DNA of 64,000 nt from Streptomyces violens (lineage in GTDB: Bacteria; Actinomycetota; Actinomycetes; Streptomycetales; Streptomycetaceae), in contig NZ_JOBH01000001.1 in NCBI RefSeq assembly GCF_000717745.1, forward strand, positions 434,001 to 498,000. The letters run 5' to 3'. Made by a program: the position numbers and the translations under genes. This document shows, in pieces, positions 25,562-33,192 of this stretch; position 1 is the first letter of the stretch, and each line of letters begins with the position of its first letter. The notes below the pieces were generated by a model. The model saw only the letters and a program-made list of their open reading frames with translations. It was not told the origin of the DNA and did not search any database.

Positions 25562-25587
25562 AGGCCCTCCGCTCCGGGGGGCCTTTT
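25562..25587 (+). terminator. Intrinsic terminator
   Basis: Stem ggccctccg / cggggggcc (one G-U pair), 3-nt loop, then TTTTT. It ends the transcript of the small membrane-protein gene. Confidence 0.92.
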
Positions 25588-25887
25588 TGTTGTTCCGGGG
25601 GTGGGCGGCGGCAGACGGGGGAGGTAGTGCGTCCGTGGGTGGGGTCCGGTGGGGGCAGCGGCGTGTGGGGGTGACGGTGGGGCCGGTGTGGGGGTGAATG
25701 GGGGGTCGGGCGGGTGCTTCGAGGGTCGGCGGGCTGGAGCGCGGGTCTGGAGCGGGGCGACGCGGGTACTCGCCGTGTCCCGCCGACGGTGGCGGGCCGG
25801 CCACCGGTCCGCCACCGGCCCAGCGGCCACCGACCGACCACCGGCTCTAGGCCCCGGCCGCCACCCACCGACGAAAGGCTTGTGAGT
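25588..25887. other. 300-bp non-coding region, G-rich on the + strand
   Basis: No gene is supported. From about 25596 to 25735 the + strand carries more than ten runs of three to six G (ggggg, gggg, gggggg) with short spacers, a dense G-quadruplex-forming pattern. From 25780 to 25860 the motif ccaccg recurs at least five times. AAAGG at 25874-25878 is the ribosome site of the dehydrogenase. Confidence 0.6.
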
Positions 25888-26949
25888 ATGCGCGCGCTGA
25901 CCATCCGGCCCTTGCAGCCCCGTTCGCTGGAAGTGCGGGAGGTGGCCGGGCCCGTCGTCGGGGACGGGGAGTTGCTGGTGGATGGGCTTGCCGTTGGGGT
26001 GTGCGGTACGGACAAGGAGATCGTGGCCGGGGAGTACGGGGCGGCGCCGCCAGGGAGGGAGCGGCTCGTGCTTGGGCATGAGTCGCTCGGGTGCGTGCGG
26101 GAGGCGCCGGCCGGGAGCGGGTTCCGCCGCGGTGACCTGGTCGTGGGCGTGGTCCGGCGGCCCGATCCGGAGCCGTGCGGGGCGTGTGCGCGGGGCGAGT
26201 TCGACATGTGCCGGAACGGCCGCTACACCGAGCGGGGCATCAAGGAGCGCGACGGCTACGCGAGCGAGGCGTGGACGGTGGAGCCCGAGTACGCGGTCCG
26301 GCTGGACGCCGGGCTGCGGCGGGTGGGGGTGCTCATGGAGCCCACCACCGTGGTGGCCAAGGCGTGGGAACAGGTGGAACGGGTCGGTGGCCGGGCCTGG
26401 TTCGATCCCCGGCGGGTGCTGGTGACCGGCGCGGGTCCGATCGGGCTGCTGGCCGCGCTCCTCGGCGTACAGCGGGGTCTCGACGTGCACGTACTGGACC
26501 GGGTCACCGACGGCCCGAAGCCCGGGCTGGTGCGCGATCTGGGCGCGACGTACCACGCGGAGGACATCGACCGGGTCACGGAGGCGCTCCGGCCGGATGT
26601 CGTCATCGAGGCGACCGGGGCCGGGCGGCTGGTCTTCGACGCGATGGCCGGGACGGCCGCGTACGGGATCGTCTGCCTGACCGGCGTCTCGCCGGCCGGG
26701 CGGCAGCTCACGATCGACGCGGGCACCGTCAACCGGGATCTGGTCCTGGAGAACGACGCGGTGGTGGGCTCGGTCAACGCGAATCTGCGGCACTACCGGC
26801 AGGCCGCGGAGGCGCTGGCCGCGGCCGACCCCGGCTGGCTGGAGCGCCTGATCACCCGGCGGGTGCCGCTCTCCCGCGCGCCGGAGGCGTTCACCGCGCG
26901 GGACGACGACATCAAAGTCATCATCACGATGGACGACCACGATGAATGA
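25888..26949 (+). CDS. Zinc-dependent MDR dehydrogenase, glucose 1-dehydrogenase type
   Basis: A 353-residue NAD(P)-dependent medium-chain dehydrogenase. Catalytic zinc ligands are C39 (GVCGTDK) and H64/E65 (LGHES); the Rossmann fold has VTGAGPIGLLAALLG. VRRPDPEPCGACARGEFDMC holds three of the usual four structural cysteines (C97, C100, C108), so the structural zinc site may be altered. Early placement of GTDKEIVAGEYG, the NDLVLEND-like NRDLVLENDAVVGSVNANLRHY segment and the C-terminal lobe fit aldose/glucose 1-dehydrogenases, which oxidise D-glucose to gluconolactone. ATG at 25888 suits the AAAGG spacing; GTG at 25882 is an alternative. It stands alone behind the G-rich region. Confidence 0.85.
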   Translation: MRALTIRPLQPRSLEVREVAGPVVGDGELLVDGLAVGVCGTDKEIVAGEYGAAPPGRERLVLGHESLGCVREAPAGSGFRRGDLVVGVVRRPDPEPCGACARGEFDMCRNGRYTERGIKERDGYASEAWTVEPEYAVRLDAGLRRVGVLMEPTTVVAKAWEQVERVGGRAWFDPRRVLVTGAGPIGLLAALLGVQRGLDVHVLDRVTDGPKPGLVRDLGATYHAEDIDRVTEALRPDVVIEATGAGRLVFDAMAGTAAYGIVCLTGVSPAGRQLTIDAGTVNRDLVLENDAVVGSVNANLRHYRQAAEALAAADPGWLERLITRRVPLSRAPEAFTARDDDIKVIITMDDHDE

Positions 26950-26960
26950 GTGATGAGTGG

Positions 26961-26993
26961 CGGATGAGTGGATGCGTGGGCGGATGAGTGGAT
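26961..26993. repeat. Two 13-bp direct repeats, 20 bp apart
   Basis: cggatgagtggat occurs at 26961-26973 and 26981-26993, just upstream of the ribosome site of the BrkB-like gene. Related tgatgagtgg units lie immediately before. The period equals that of the unrelated repeat at 24242-24274. Confidence 0.6.
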
Positions 26994-27003
26994 CGAGGAG
27001 GGC

Positions 27004-27936
27004 ATGACGTCGGTTCCTTCGCCCTCGGAGCGGGGCGACGCGCCCGGGCGGCGGCGTCGGCATCCGGTGCGCCGGCATTCCGTGCGCCGGCATCCGGTGC
27101 GCCGGCTGCGGAGTCGGCTGCGGGTGCGGCGGTTCCGGCAGCGCGGTGTCGAGCTGGAGCTGCTCCACCGTTCGATGGCGTTCGGGGCGCTCGGGCTGGT
27201 CACGCTCGTGCCGCTGCTGATCGTGGTGGCGGCGGCCTTCCCGGTCCAGCAGCGGGGCTTCGCCCTCTGGCTGGTCGACGGCATGGCGCTGTCGGGGCGT
27301 TCGGCGGACGCCGTGCAGAGCGTCTTCACCGCGCCGCGCCAGGCGGTCGCGACGACCGGTGTGTTCAGCCTCGTCGCGCTCGCCGTCTTCGGCCTGACCT
27401 TCGCCGGCAGCGTGCAGACCGGGTACGAGAAGACCTGGAGCCTGTCGGTCGGCCCGTGGCACCGGGCCTGGCGGCAGACCGTCTGGCTGGCCGTCCTGAT
27501 GGCGTACCTCTACGCCGAGGTGCAGTCCCGGGGCACCGTGCCGGAACCGCTGCGGATCGGGCTGAACCTCGTGGCCGGCGTGCTCTTCTTCTGGTGGGGA
27601 CAGCGGTTCCTGCTCGGCGAGCAGGTCGCGTGGCGGGCGCTGCTGCCGGGTGCCGTCGCGACCATAGCGGGCCTGGTCGGGCTGCGCGCCTTCTCGTACC
27701 TGGTGTTCGCGCCGCTCATCGTCACCAACGCGGTCAGTTACGGCGCCGTGGGCACCGTGCTGATAGTGGAGTGCTGGCTGGTCGGGGTCGGCTTCGTGGT
27801 CTTCGGCGGCGCGTTGCTGGGGAGGCACTTCCACGACCACCCGGAGCGCCATGTGATCCATTACGTCCACCACCGCGCGCCCCGGCGCACACGGGACGGG
27901 GACCCGCCCCCCGACGAGCCCCCGCACCTTCCGTGA
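27004..27936 (+). CDS. YihY/BrkB-family inner membrane protein
   Basis: A 310-residue protein. A very basic N-terminus includes an Arg-rich repeat (RRHPV type, three copies) encoded by 15-bp tandem units. Six membrane spans follow from about 55: AFGALGLVTLVPLLIVVAAA, VFSLVALAVFGLTFAGS, TVWLAVLMAYLYAE, GLNLVAGVLFFWWGQRFLL, GAVATIAGLVGLRAFSYLVF and VGTVLIVECWLVGVGFVVFG. The WWGQRFLLG and early FxxxxLxPLL patterns fit the YihY/virulence factor BrkB family (formerly misnamed RNase BN). Its biochemical role is unknown. ATG at 27004 follows GAGGAGGG. It lies 54 bp after the dehydrogenase gene and may share its transcript. Confidence 0.85.
   Translation: MTSVPSPSERGDAPGRRRRHPVRRHSVRRHPVRRLRSRLRVRRFRQRGVELELLHRSMAFGALGLVTLVPLLIVVAAAFPVQQRGFALWLVDGMALSGRSADAVQSVFTAPRQAVATTGVFSLVALAVFGLTFAGSVQTGYEKTWSLSVGPWHRAWRQTVWLAVLMAYLYAEVQSRGTVPEPLRIGLNLVAGVLFFWWGQRFLLGEQVAWRALLPGAVATIAGLVGLRAFSYLVFAPLIVTNAVSYGAVGTVLIVECWLVGVGFVVFGGALLGRHFHDHPERHVIHYVHHRAPRRTRDGDPPPDEPPHLP
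27061..27105. repeat. Three 15-bp tandem repeats in the BrkB-like gene
   Basis: catccggtgcgccgg at 27061-27075 and 27091-27105 with a variant at 27076-27090. They encode the repeated RHPVR-type basic motif. Confidence 0.85.
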
Positions 27937-28006
27937 CCGCCTGCGCCCGCGGCCCGCGACGACCGTCGGCCGCCGGCCGTCAGACGCAGCGCCGCGCACC
28001 CGCGCG

Positions 28007-28522
28007 TCACTTCCCCGGCGCCGCCTTGATGTCCGTGATCTGGCGGGTCTCCAGGGAGCTGCGGACCGCCAGCCGGGACGTGCTCGGGTGGCTGCCCGAG
28101 TCCCAGGTGAGGGTGACGATCGTGTACGAGCTGCCGGTACCGGAACCGTCGTACTTGACCGACCACTTGGCGGGGACGTTCTGCGCGCGCAGGACGCCGT
28201 CCGCGTGGTTCTTCGCCTCCCAGTCGGCGAGGCGCTTGCGCAGGTCGCTGCGGAGGTAGTGGTTCCGCAGCTCGCGGGCGAGCCGGCCGTCCTCGTCGTA
28301 GACGGCGTCGATGTACGCCCCGTAGAAGTTCGCGACCCGGTCCACGGTCGATTCGGGGCTGCCGCCGCGTGCCGGCTGAACCTCCGTCTGCGCAGCCGGC
28401 CGGACGGGCGGCGGCGCGGTGGTGGCGCCGAACGCCGGGATGGCCGCGGAGGCGGTGAGGAGCGCGGCGACGGCCGTACCGATGACGGCGGTGCGGCGGC
28501 GCGCGGGACGGGTGCTTCGCAT
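28007..28522 (-). CDS. Small secreted protein, family A (paralogue at 45529-46002)
   Basis: A 171-residue exported protein with a signal peptide (basic start, hydrophobic core IGTAVAALLTASAAIPAF, likely cleavage near AFGA). The mature part has VDRVANFYGAYIDA, an Arg/Leu helix with RNHYLRSDLRKRL, DGVLRAQNVPAKWSV, SSYTIVTLTW and a closing strand ETRQITDIKA. This is a small alpha+beta fold, possibly NTF2-like, with no visible catalytic residues. The same order of elements appears in the protein at 45529-46002. ATG at 28522 has GGAAGGA upstream. Its mRNA leader has an 8-bp hairpin. The function is unknown. Confidence 0.8.
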   Translation of the reverse strand: MRSTRPARRRTAVIGTAVAALLTASAAIPAFGATTAPPPVRPAAQTEVQPARGGSPESTVDRVANFYGAYIDAVYDEDGRLARELRNHYLRSDLRKRLADWEAKNHADGVLRAQNVPAKWSVKYDGSGTGSSYTIVTLTWDSGSHPSTSRLAVRSSLETRQITDIKAAPGK

Positions 28523-28548
28523 GGTGAGTCCTTCCCCCAGGATGAACG

Positions 28549-28573
28549 GTGGGCCCTGAGTCCGAGGGCCCAC
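28549..28573 (-). promoter_or_regulatory. Leader hairpin of the secreted-protein gene
   Basis: Perfect 8-bp stem gtgggccc / gggcccac with a 9-nt loop, 27-51 bases upstream of the start codon and therefore probably in the 5' leader. It could stabilise the mRNA or act as an attenuator-like element. Confidence 0.4.
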
Positions 28574-28698
28574 TGGATAGGACACTCATATGCCTGGGAA
28601 GGGTTGTATTCGACCCGGTGTGTCATCTCCGGTTCCCCGGGACGGCCTCTTCAGCGTGCTCGGTTCGGACGAGTTGGGGAACCAGGCCCGGAGACCGG

Positions 28699-29745
28699 TC
28701 ACGCCTCCCCGGCGTCCGGCTCCTGGAACAGCGCAGGCCCCGTAGTCCCCCGCGGAATCAAACACGTCGGCAGCACGACATGCCGCGCCGGATCCGTGGC
28801 CGGATCGTCGATGAGGGTGTGGGCCAGGGTGCCCGCCGCGCGGCCGACGTCGACGGCCGGCTGCGCGATGGTCGTGAGGTCCAGCCACTCCGCGTGGTCG
28901 TGGTCGTCGAAGCCGAGGACGGAGATCCGGCCGGGCACGTCGATGCCGGAGGAGCGCAGCACCCACAGCACTTCCATGGCGATCTCGTCGGTCTCGGCGA
29001 AGACCGCGGTGGGCGGGTCGGCCAGGCAGAGCAGCCGCCCGACCGCCTCCGCGGTGTTGCGCCGGCCGCGCGAGGTGGCGACCACCAGCTCGTCGTCGTA
29101 CGGGAGTTGTGCCTCGGCCAGCGCCTCGCGGTAGCCGAACAGGCGGGTGCGCGAGCTGCAGGTGAAGCCGGTGTCGGGGGACGCGCGGACGAAGGCGATC
29201 CGGCGGTGACCGAGGCCCCGCAGATAGCGGGTGCCGGCGCGGGCCGCGGCGACGTCCTCGACGTACACGCTCGCCCGGCCCGGCGCGTGCTGGCTGACGT
29301 ACACCACCGGCACGCCCAGACCGTCCAGCCGGGCGAACTCCGCTTCCGTCAGGTCGAAGGAGACGACCAGGAGGGCGTCGGCGTTGCGGCGGGCCGGGAG
29401 CCGGTCGAAGAAGGCGGCGCGCTCGGCGAGGTCGGCGGCGCTGTAGACCATCAGGTCCAGGCCCGCGTCGCGCAGCACTTCACTGAGGCCGCGCAGCACC
29501 TGGCCGACGAACCACGAGCCGAGGGTGGGCGCGAGCACGGCGACCGTGCCCGTCTTGCCGGTGACCAGGCTGGACGCCTGGCGGGATATGACGAAGGACA
29601 GCTCGCGGGCGGCCGCCTCCACCCGTTCCCTGGCCTCGTCCGAAACCGTGGACAGCCCGCGCAGGGTCCGCGAGACCGTGGAGACCGAGACCCCCGCCCG
29701 TTCGGCCACGTCGGCCATGGTGGGGTGGCGCTGCGCTGGAGGCAT
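28699..29745 (-). CDS. LacI-family repressor of the alpha-glucoside operon
   Basis: A 348-residue regulator. The LacI headpiece TMADVAERAGVSVSTVSRTL lies at residues 9-28, followed by the hinge helix and a periplasmic-binding-protein-like core (VAVLAPTLGSWFVGQVLRGL to about residue 335). GHRRIAFV and SVLGFDDHDHAEW are family landmarks of the effector domain. It is divergent from an alpha-glucoside ABC transporter and alpha-glucosidase, the standard setting for MalR/AglR in Streptomyces, so it probably represses that operon until maltose, trehalose or a related sugar binds. ATG at 29745 is assumed; an ATG at 29718 would remove only nine residues. Confidence 0.92.
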   Translation of the reverse strand: MPPAQRHPTMADVAERAGVSVSTVSRTLRGLSTVSDEARERVEAAARELSFVISRQASSLVTGKTGTVAVLAPTLGSWFVGQVLRGLSEVLRDAGLDLMVYSAADLAERAAFFDRLPARRNADALLVVSFDLTEAEFARLDGLGVPVVYVSQHAPGRASVYVEDVAAARAGTRYLRGLGHRRIAFVRASPDTGFTCSSRTRLFGYREALAEAQLPYDDELVVATSRGRRNTAEAVGRLLCLADPPTAVFAETDEIAMEVLWVLRSSGIDVPGRISVLGFDDHDHAEWLDLTTIAQPAVDVGRAAGTLAHTLIDDPATDPARHVVLPTCLIPRGTTGPALFQEPDAGEA

Positions 29746-29903
29746 GGTCCGGAACGTAGCACAGGTGTAGGGGACATGAACCCGGTCGATGACAGCGTTA
29801 CCACCGGGAGATGTCCGGCAATTCGCGCCAACACCACCATTCGCCCCTGCACTTCGGGCGAGAGGTCCGCAGGAGAGCGGCCGTTTCGATGCTGCGCGGT
29901 CCA

Positions 29904-29945
29904 TTGACAGCCTCTGGGCCCACTTCTAGCGTGCAAGCATTGTCA
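29904..29945 (+). promoter_or_regulatory. Strong sigma70-type promoter with overlapping LacI-type operator
   Basis: TTGACA (29904-29909), a 17-bp spacer and TAGCGT (29927-29932) match the Streptomyces HrdB consensus, including TAGnnT at -10. Immediately overlapping is gtgcaagcattgtca (29931-29945), an imperfect inverted repeat of the GCAAnCnnTTGC kind bound by LacI-family proteins, covering -10 and the start site. Transcription would start near 29938, about 48 bases before the SBP ATG, which has AGGAG at 29972-29976. Confidence 0.75.
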
Positions 29946-29985
29946 GGCAGCAGCGATCCCACCCCTCCATCAGGAGCGCATCGTC

Positions 29986-31320
29986 ATGCCGTTGAGCCGC
30001 AGATCCCTCCTTCGCACCACCACCGGGGCCGCCGCCGCGCTGGCCGCCACGACCGGCTGCGGCCGGGCCGTCGCGCGCGGCCCCGATCTCTCCGGAGCCG
30101 CAGAGATACCCCGCGGCCCGGTCACCATCCGCTGGTGGGCCGGGCGGGTGGCGGCCCGCGACGGCAGCGACCTGAGGCCCGTGCTGGTCAGGGCATTCCG
30201 CCGGAAGTACCGCAACATCGCGGTGCAGTTGATCGCCGCGCCGCCGACCACGGACGTGGCCCGCGCGACCCTCACCACGCAGGTGACGAGCGGCAGCCCG
30301 TCCCCCGACGTCTACATGGGCGACATCGCCTGGCCCGCCCAGTTCGCGTACAACTCGCTGGCGCTGCCGCTCGATCCGCTGCTGCCGAAGGGGTACTGGC
30401 AGCGCTATCCCGAGGAGCTGGTGCGGGCGCTGACGTACCAGGGCTCGGTGTACGCCTTCCCGCTCTACCTGGACGAGGCGTTCCTCTACTACCGGAAGGA
30501 CCTGCTGCACAAACACGGGCTGCGGCCGCCCGGTTCGTGGGAGGAGCTGGCGTCCAGTGCCGCGAAGATCCAGCGGGCGGGCGACGCCGACCTCGGGTTC
30601 GTCTGGCAGGGCACGGTGTACGAGGGGCTCACCGCGAACGTCGCGGAGCTGGTCGCCGACGCGGGCGGCAGCATCCTCTCCCCCGACGCGCGCACGGTCA
30701 CCTTCGACAGCCCGGCGGGCGTCCGGGCCGTGTCCTACCTCCGGGAGCTGATCGCGCGCGGCGTCTCCCCGTCCTCGGTGACGACCTTCGTGGAGCAGGA
30801 CAGCCTGGACGCCTTCACCAGCGGCCGGTCGGTGTTCCTGCGCAACTGGCTGTACGCCTGGGGCGTCGCCGACAACCCGGCGTCCTCGCAGGTGGCGGGC
30901 CGGATCGGAGTGATGCGGCGGCCCGGCTTCGAGGACGGCACGGGCGGCCGCAGCTGCCTGGGCGGCTGGTGCAACTACCTCAATCCGCACTCCCGGAACC
31001 TCGGCGCAGCGCTGGCGTTCGCCCGCTTCCTCGCCGAGGAGGAGGGGCAGTCGATCCTGGCCCGCGAGGCCGCCGTGCTGCCGCCGCTGCTGTCCCAGCT
31101 GCGCGGCAAGGCCGTGGCACGGTCGTCCAACCCGGCGTTCGCGCTGGCCCGTGAGGTGCGGCTGGTCGCCCGGCCGACCCGGACCCCGGAGTACCCGATG
31201 GTCAGCAAGGCAGTGTTCACCCGGGTCAACGAGGCGCTCAGCGGCGGCACGAGCGTGCCGCGCGCGCTGGCCCGGGCCCGCGGCGACCTGCGCGCGGCGC
31301 TCCGAGGGGAGGCGCTGTGA
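29986..31320 (+). CDS. Alpha-glucoside ABC transporter substrate-binding lipoprotein
   Basis: A 444-residue family-1 sugar-binding protein. A Tat-type signal (SRRSLLRTT) is followed by a hydrophobic stretch and lipobox TTGC with C25 as the lipidated residue, so it is anchored outside the membrane. The MalE-like fold is recognisable: VTIRWWAGR, SPDVYMGDIAWPAQF, YAFPLYLDEAFLYYRKDLL, PGSWEELASSAAKIQ and NWLYAWGVA. It delivers the sugar to the two permeases encoded directly downstream; the stop overlaps the next start (GTGA). The gene order SBP, permease, permease, alpha-glucosidase with a divergent LacI gene equals that of the Streptomyces mal/agl loci. No ATPase is encoded here, as the shared MsiK usually serves these importers. 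Confidence 0.93.
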   Translation: MPLSRRSLLRTTTGAAAALAATTGCGRAVARGPDLSGAAEIPRGPVTIRWWAGRVAARDGSDLRPVLVRAFRRKYRNIAVQLIAAPPTTDVARATLTTQVTSGSPSPDVYMGDIAWPAQFAYNSLALPLDPLLPKGYWQRYPEELVRALTYQGSVYAFPLYLDEAFLYYRKDLLHKHGLRPPGSWEELASSAAKIQRAGDADLGFVWQGTVYEGLTANVAELVADAGGSILSPDARTVTFDSPAGVRAVSYLRELIARGVSPSSVTTFVEQDSLDAFTSGRSVFLRNWLYAWGVADNPASSQVAGRIGVMRRPGFEDGTGGRSCLGGWCNYLNPHSRNLGAALAFARFLAEEEGQSILAREAAVLPPLLSQLRGKAVARSSNPAFALAREVRLVARPTRTPEYPMVSKAVFTRVNEALSGGTSVPRALARARGDLRAALRGEAL

Positions 31321-32300
31321 CGGTATCCCCGACGCCTACGGCCGCCCGGCCCGCGCCGCGCCGCCCCGAGCCTGCCACCCGTAAGAACCGAAAGACCCGT
31401 CCCCCGGCCGGCATCGCGCGCCGCCGGGCCCGTACCGGCTGGCTCTACACCGCCCCCGCGCTCACCGTGATCGCGCTGGTGACGCTCTTCCCGGTGGTCT
31501 ACTCCGTCATCCTCAGCTTCAGCGACGTGCGCTTCACCTTCGGCGGCGTCCGCGTCGAGGAGTGGACGCTCGGCAACTACACGACGATGCTGGCGAGCCC
31601 GGTGTGGCTGGAGGCGCTGGCCTTCACGGTCGGGTACACGCTGGTGACGGTGGCCGTGGAGATCGCGCTCGGCATCGCGGCCGCGGTGCTGCTGGACCGG
31701 CTGGAGGCCGGGCGGGGCTGGATCCTCGCGCTGCTGCTGATCCCCTGGTCGCTGATCACGGTGGTCTCGGCGCAGCTGTGGGACTTCCTCTACGACGCCA
31801 CGTTCGGCGCGGTGACCTGGCTCTTCGGGCTGGTCCTGGACCAGCCGCCGGTGATCCTCGGCACGCCGGTACCCGCGATCACCGGCATGGCGGTCGCGGA
31901 CATCTGGAAGACCACGCCGTTCGTCGCGGTGATCATCCTGGCGGGGCTGGTCCGCATCCCGAAGGAGCGGTACGAGGCGGCCGAGATGGACGGCGCCGGG
32001 GCCTGGGCCACGTTCTGGAACGTCGTCCTGCCCGCGCTGCGCCCCGTGGTGTCGGTGGCGGTCCTCTTCCGGGTGCTCCAGGCGTTCGGGATCTTCGACC
32101 TGCCGTTCGTACTGACGCAGGGCGGCCCCGGAACGGCCACCCAGTCGCTCGCCGTGCTCGGCTACAAGACGCTGTTCCAGAACCTCGACATCGGGATGGG
32201 CGCGGCGATCGCCACCAGTACGGGTGTGCTGGTCATCGCGGGCTGTCTGCTGTTCCTGCGGATGTTCCGCAGCCAGGTCGACGAAGGGGGCGCGGCATGA
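31317..32300 (+). CDS. Alpha-glucoside ABC transporter permease (MalF-like)
   Basis: A 327-residue membrane protein with a basic, Pro-rich cytoplasmic N-terminus (about 1-40) and six spans from about residue 41 (TGWLYTAPALTVIALVTLF). The EAA loop that contacts the ATPase is ERYEAAEMDGAGAWATFWNV. GTG at 31317 overlaps the stop of the binding protein. It forms the transmembrane pore with the next gene product. Confidence 0.93.
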   Translation: MTVSPTPTAARPAPRRPEPATRKNRKTRPPAGIARRRARTGWLYTAPALTVIALVTLFPVVYSVILSFSDVRFTFGGVRVEEWTLGNYTTMLASPVWLEALAFTVGYTLVTVAVEIALGIAAAVLLDRLEAGRGWILALLLIPWSLITVVSAQLWDFLYDATFGAVTWLFGLVLDQPPVILGTPVPAITGMAVADIWKTTPFVAVIILAGLVRIPKERYEAAEMDGAGAWATFWNVVLPALRPVVSVAVLFRVLQAFGIFDLPFVLTQGGPGTATQSLAVLGYKTLFQNLDIGMGAAIATSTGVLVIAGCLLFLRMFRSQVDEGGAA

Positions 32301-33145
32301 GGCGCGGCCGCCGGCGTACGGGAGTGCGCCGCTATGTGAACGTGGTGAACCTCGGCGCGCTGGTCCTGGTGGCGGTGACCGCGCTGCCGCTGCTGTGGAT
32401 GGCGGTCACGTCCTTCAAGACGGCGCGGGAGAACGGCAGCCTGCCTCCGACGCCCGTACCGCTCCACCCCACCCTCGAGAACTACCGGCAGGCGCTGGGC
32501 TTCGCGGGCTTCGACCGCTATCTGCTCAACAGCGCGGTGGTGGCCGTCAGCGCCACCGCGATCGTCCTGGGGCTCGGGCTGTTCGCCGGGTACGCGCTGG
32601 CCCGCACGCCGATGCGTGGCCGCGGCCCCGTGATGACGGGCCTGCTGATGATCTCCGTCTTCCCGACGATCGCCGTGGTCACCCCGCTGTACCTGGTCGA
32701 ACGCGAGCTGGGCCTGCTCAACAGCTACTGGGGCCTGATCATCCCGTACACCGCCTTCCACCTGCCGTTCGCGATCTGGATCCTGCGGAACTCGCTGCTG
32801 TCCATCCCGTACGAGCTGGAGGAGGCGGCGACGGTGGACGGCGCGGGGCCGACCCGGGCGCTGCTGTCGGTGATCCTGCCGCAGGCCCGGCCCGCGCTGT
32901 TCACCGCCGGGGTGTTCACCTTCACCGCGACCTGGACGGAGTTCCTGATGGCGCTCACGTTCAACAGCGAGGACGCCTACCGGACCGTGCCGGTGGGCAT
33001 CGCACTCTTCAGCAGCCAGTACGAGATCCCGTACGGAACGATCTTCGCCGGGGCGATGGCGGCGACCGTGCCGATCGCCCTCCTCGTCCTGATCTTCCGG
33101 CGCGCCGTGCTCTCCGGCCTGACCGATGGCGCGGTCAAGGGATGA
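32297..33145 (+). CDS. Alpha-glucoside ABC transporter permease (MalG-like)
   Basis: A 282-residue six-span permease. The first span (LGALVLVAVTALPLLWMAV) is followed by SFKT, a MalG hallmark. The EAA loop reads ELEEAATVDGAGPTRALLSV followed by ILPQARPAL. ATG at 32297 overlaps the previous stop (ATGA). The gene ends overlapping or 47 bp before the alpha-glucosidase start, depending on the start chosen there. Confidence 0.93.
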   Translation: MRRGRRRTGVRRYVNVVNLGALVLVAVTALPLLWMAVTSFKTARENGSLPPTPVPLHPTLENYRQALGFAGFDRYLLNSAVVAVSATAIVLGLGLFAGYALARTPMRGRGPVMTGLLMISVFPTIAVVTPLYLVERELGLLNSYWGLIIPYTAFHLPFAIWILRNSLLSIPYELEEAATVDGAGPTRALLSVILPQARPALFTAGVFTFTATWTEFLMALTFNSEDAYRTVPVGIALFSSQYEIPYGTIFAGAMAATVPIALLVLIFRRAVLSGLTDGAVKG

Positions 33146-33192
33146 CCGACTCACCTACTGATGTGTCCGATCCGCTTCCCGAAGGAGCATTC

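Noticed and set aside
25714-25887. N-terminal extension of the MDR dehydrogenase
   Set aside because: The frame stays open through the G-rich leader, but family proteins begin at MRALTIRP and a ribosome site precedes 25888.
25009-28626. Long frame (1205 codons) on the minus strand
   Set aside because: Shadow spanning several real genes on both strands, including the G-rich non-coding region; no recognisable fold.
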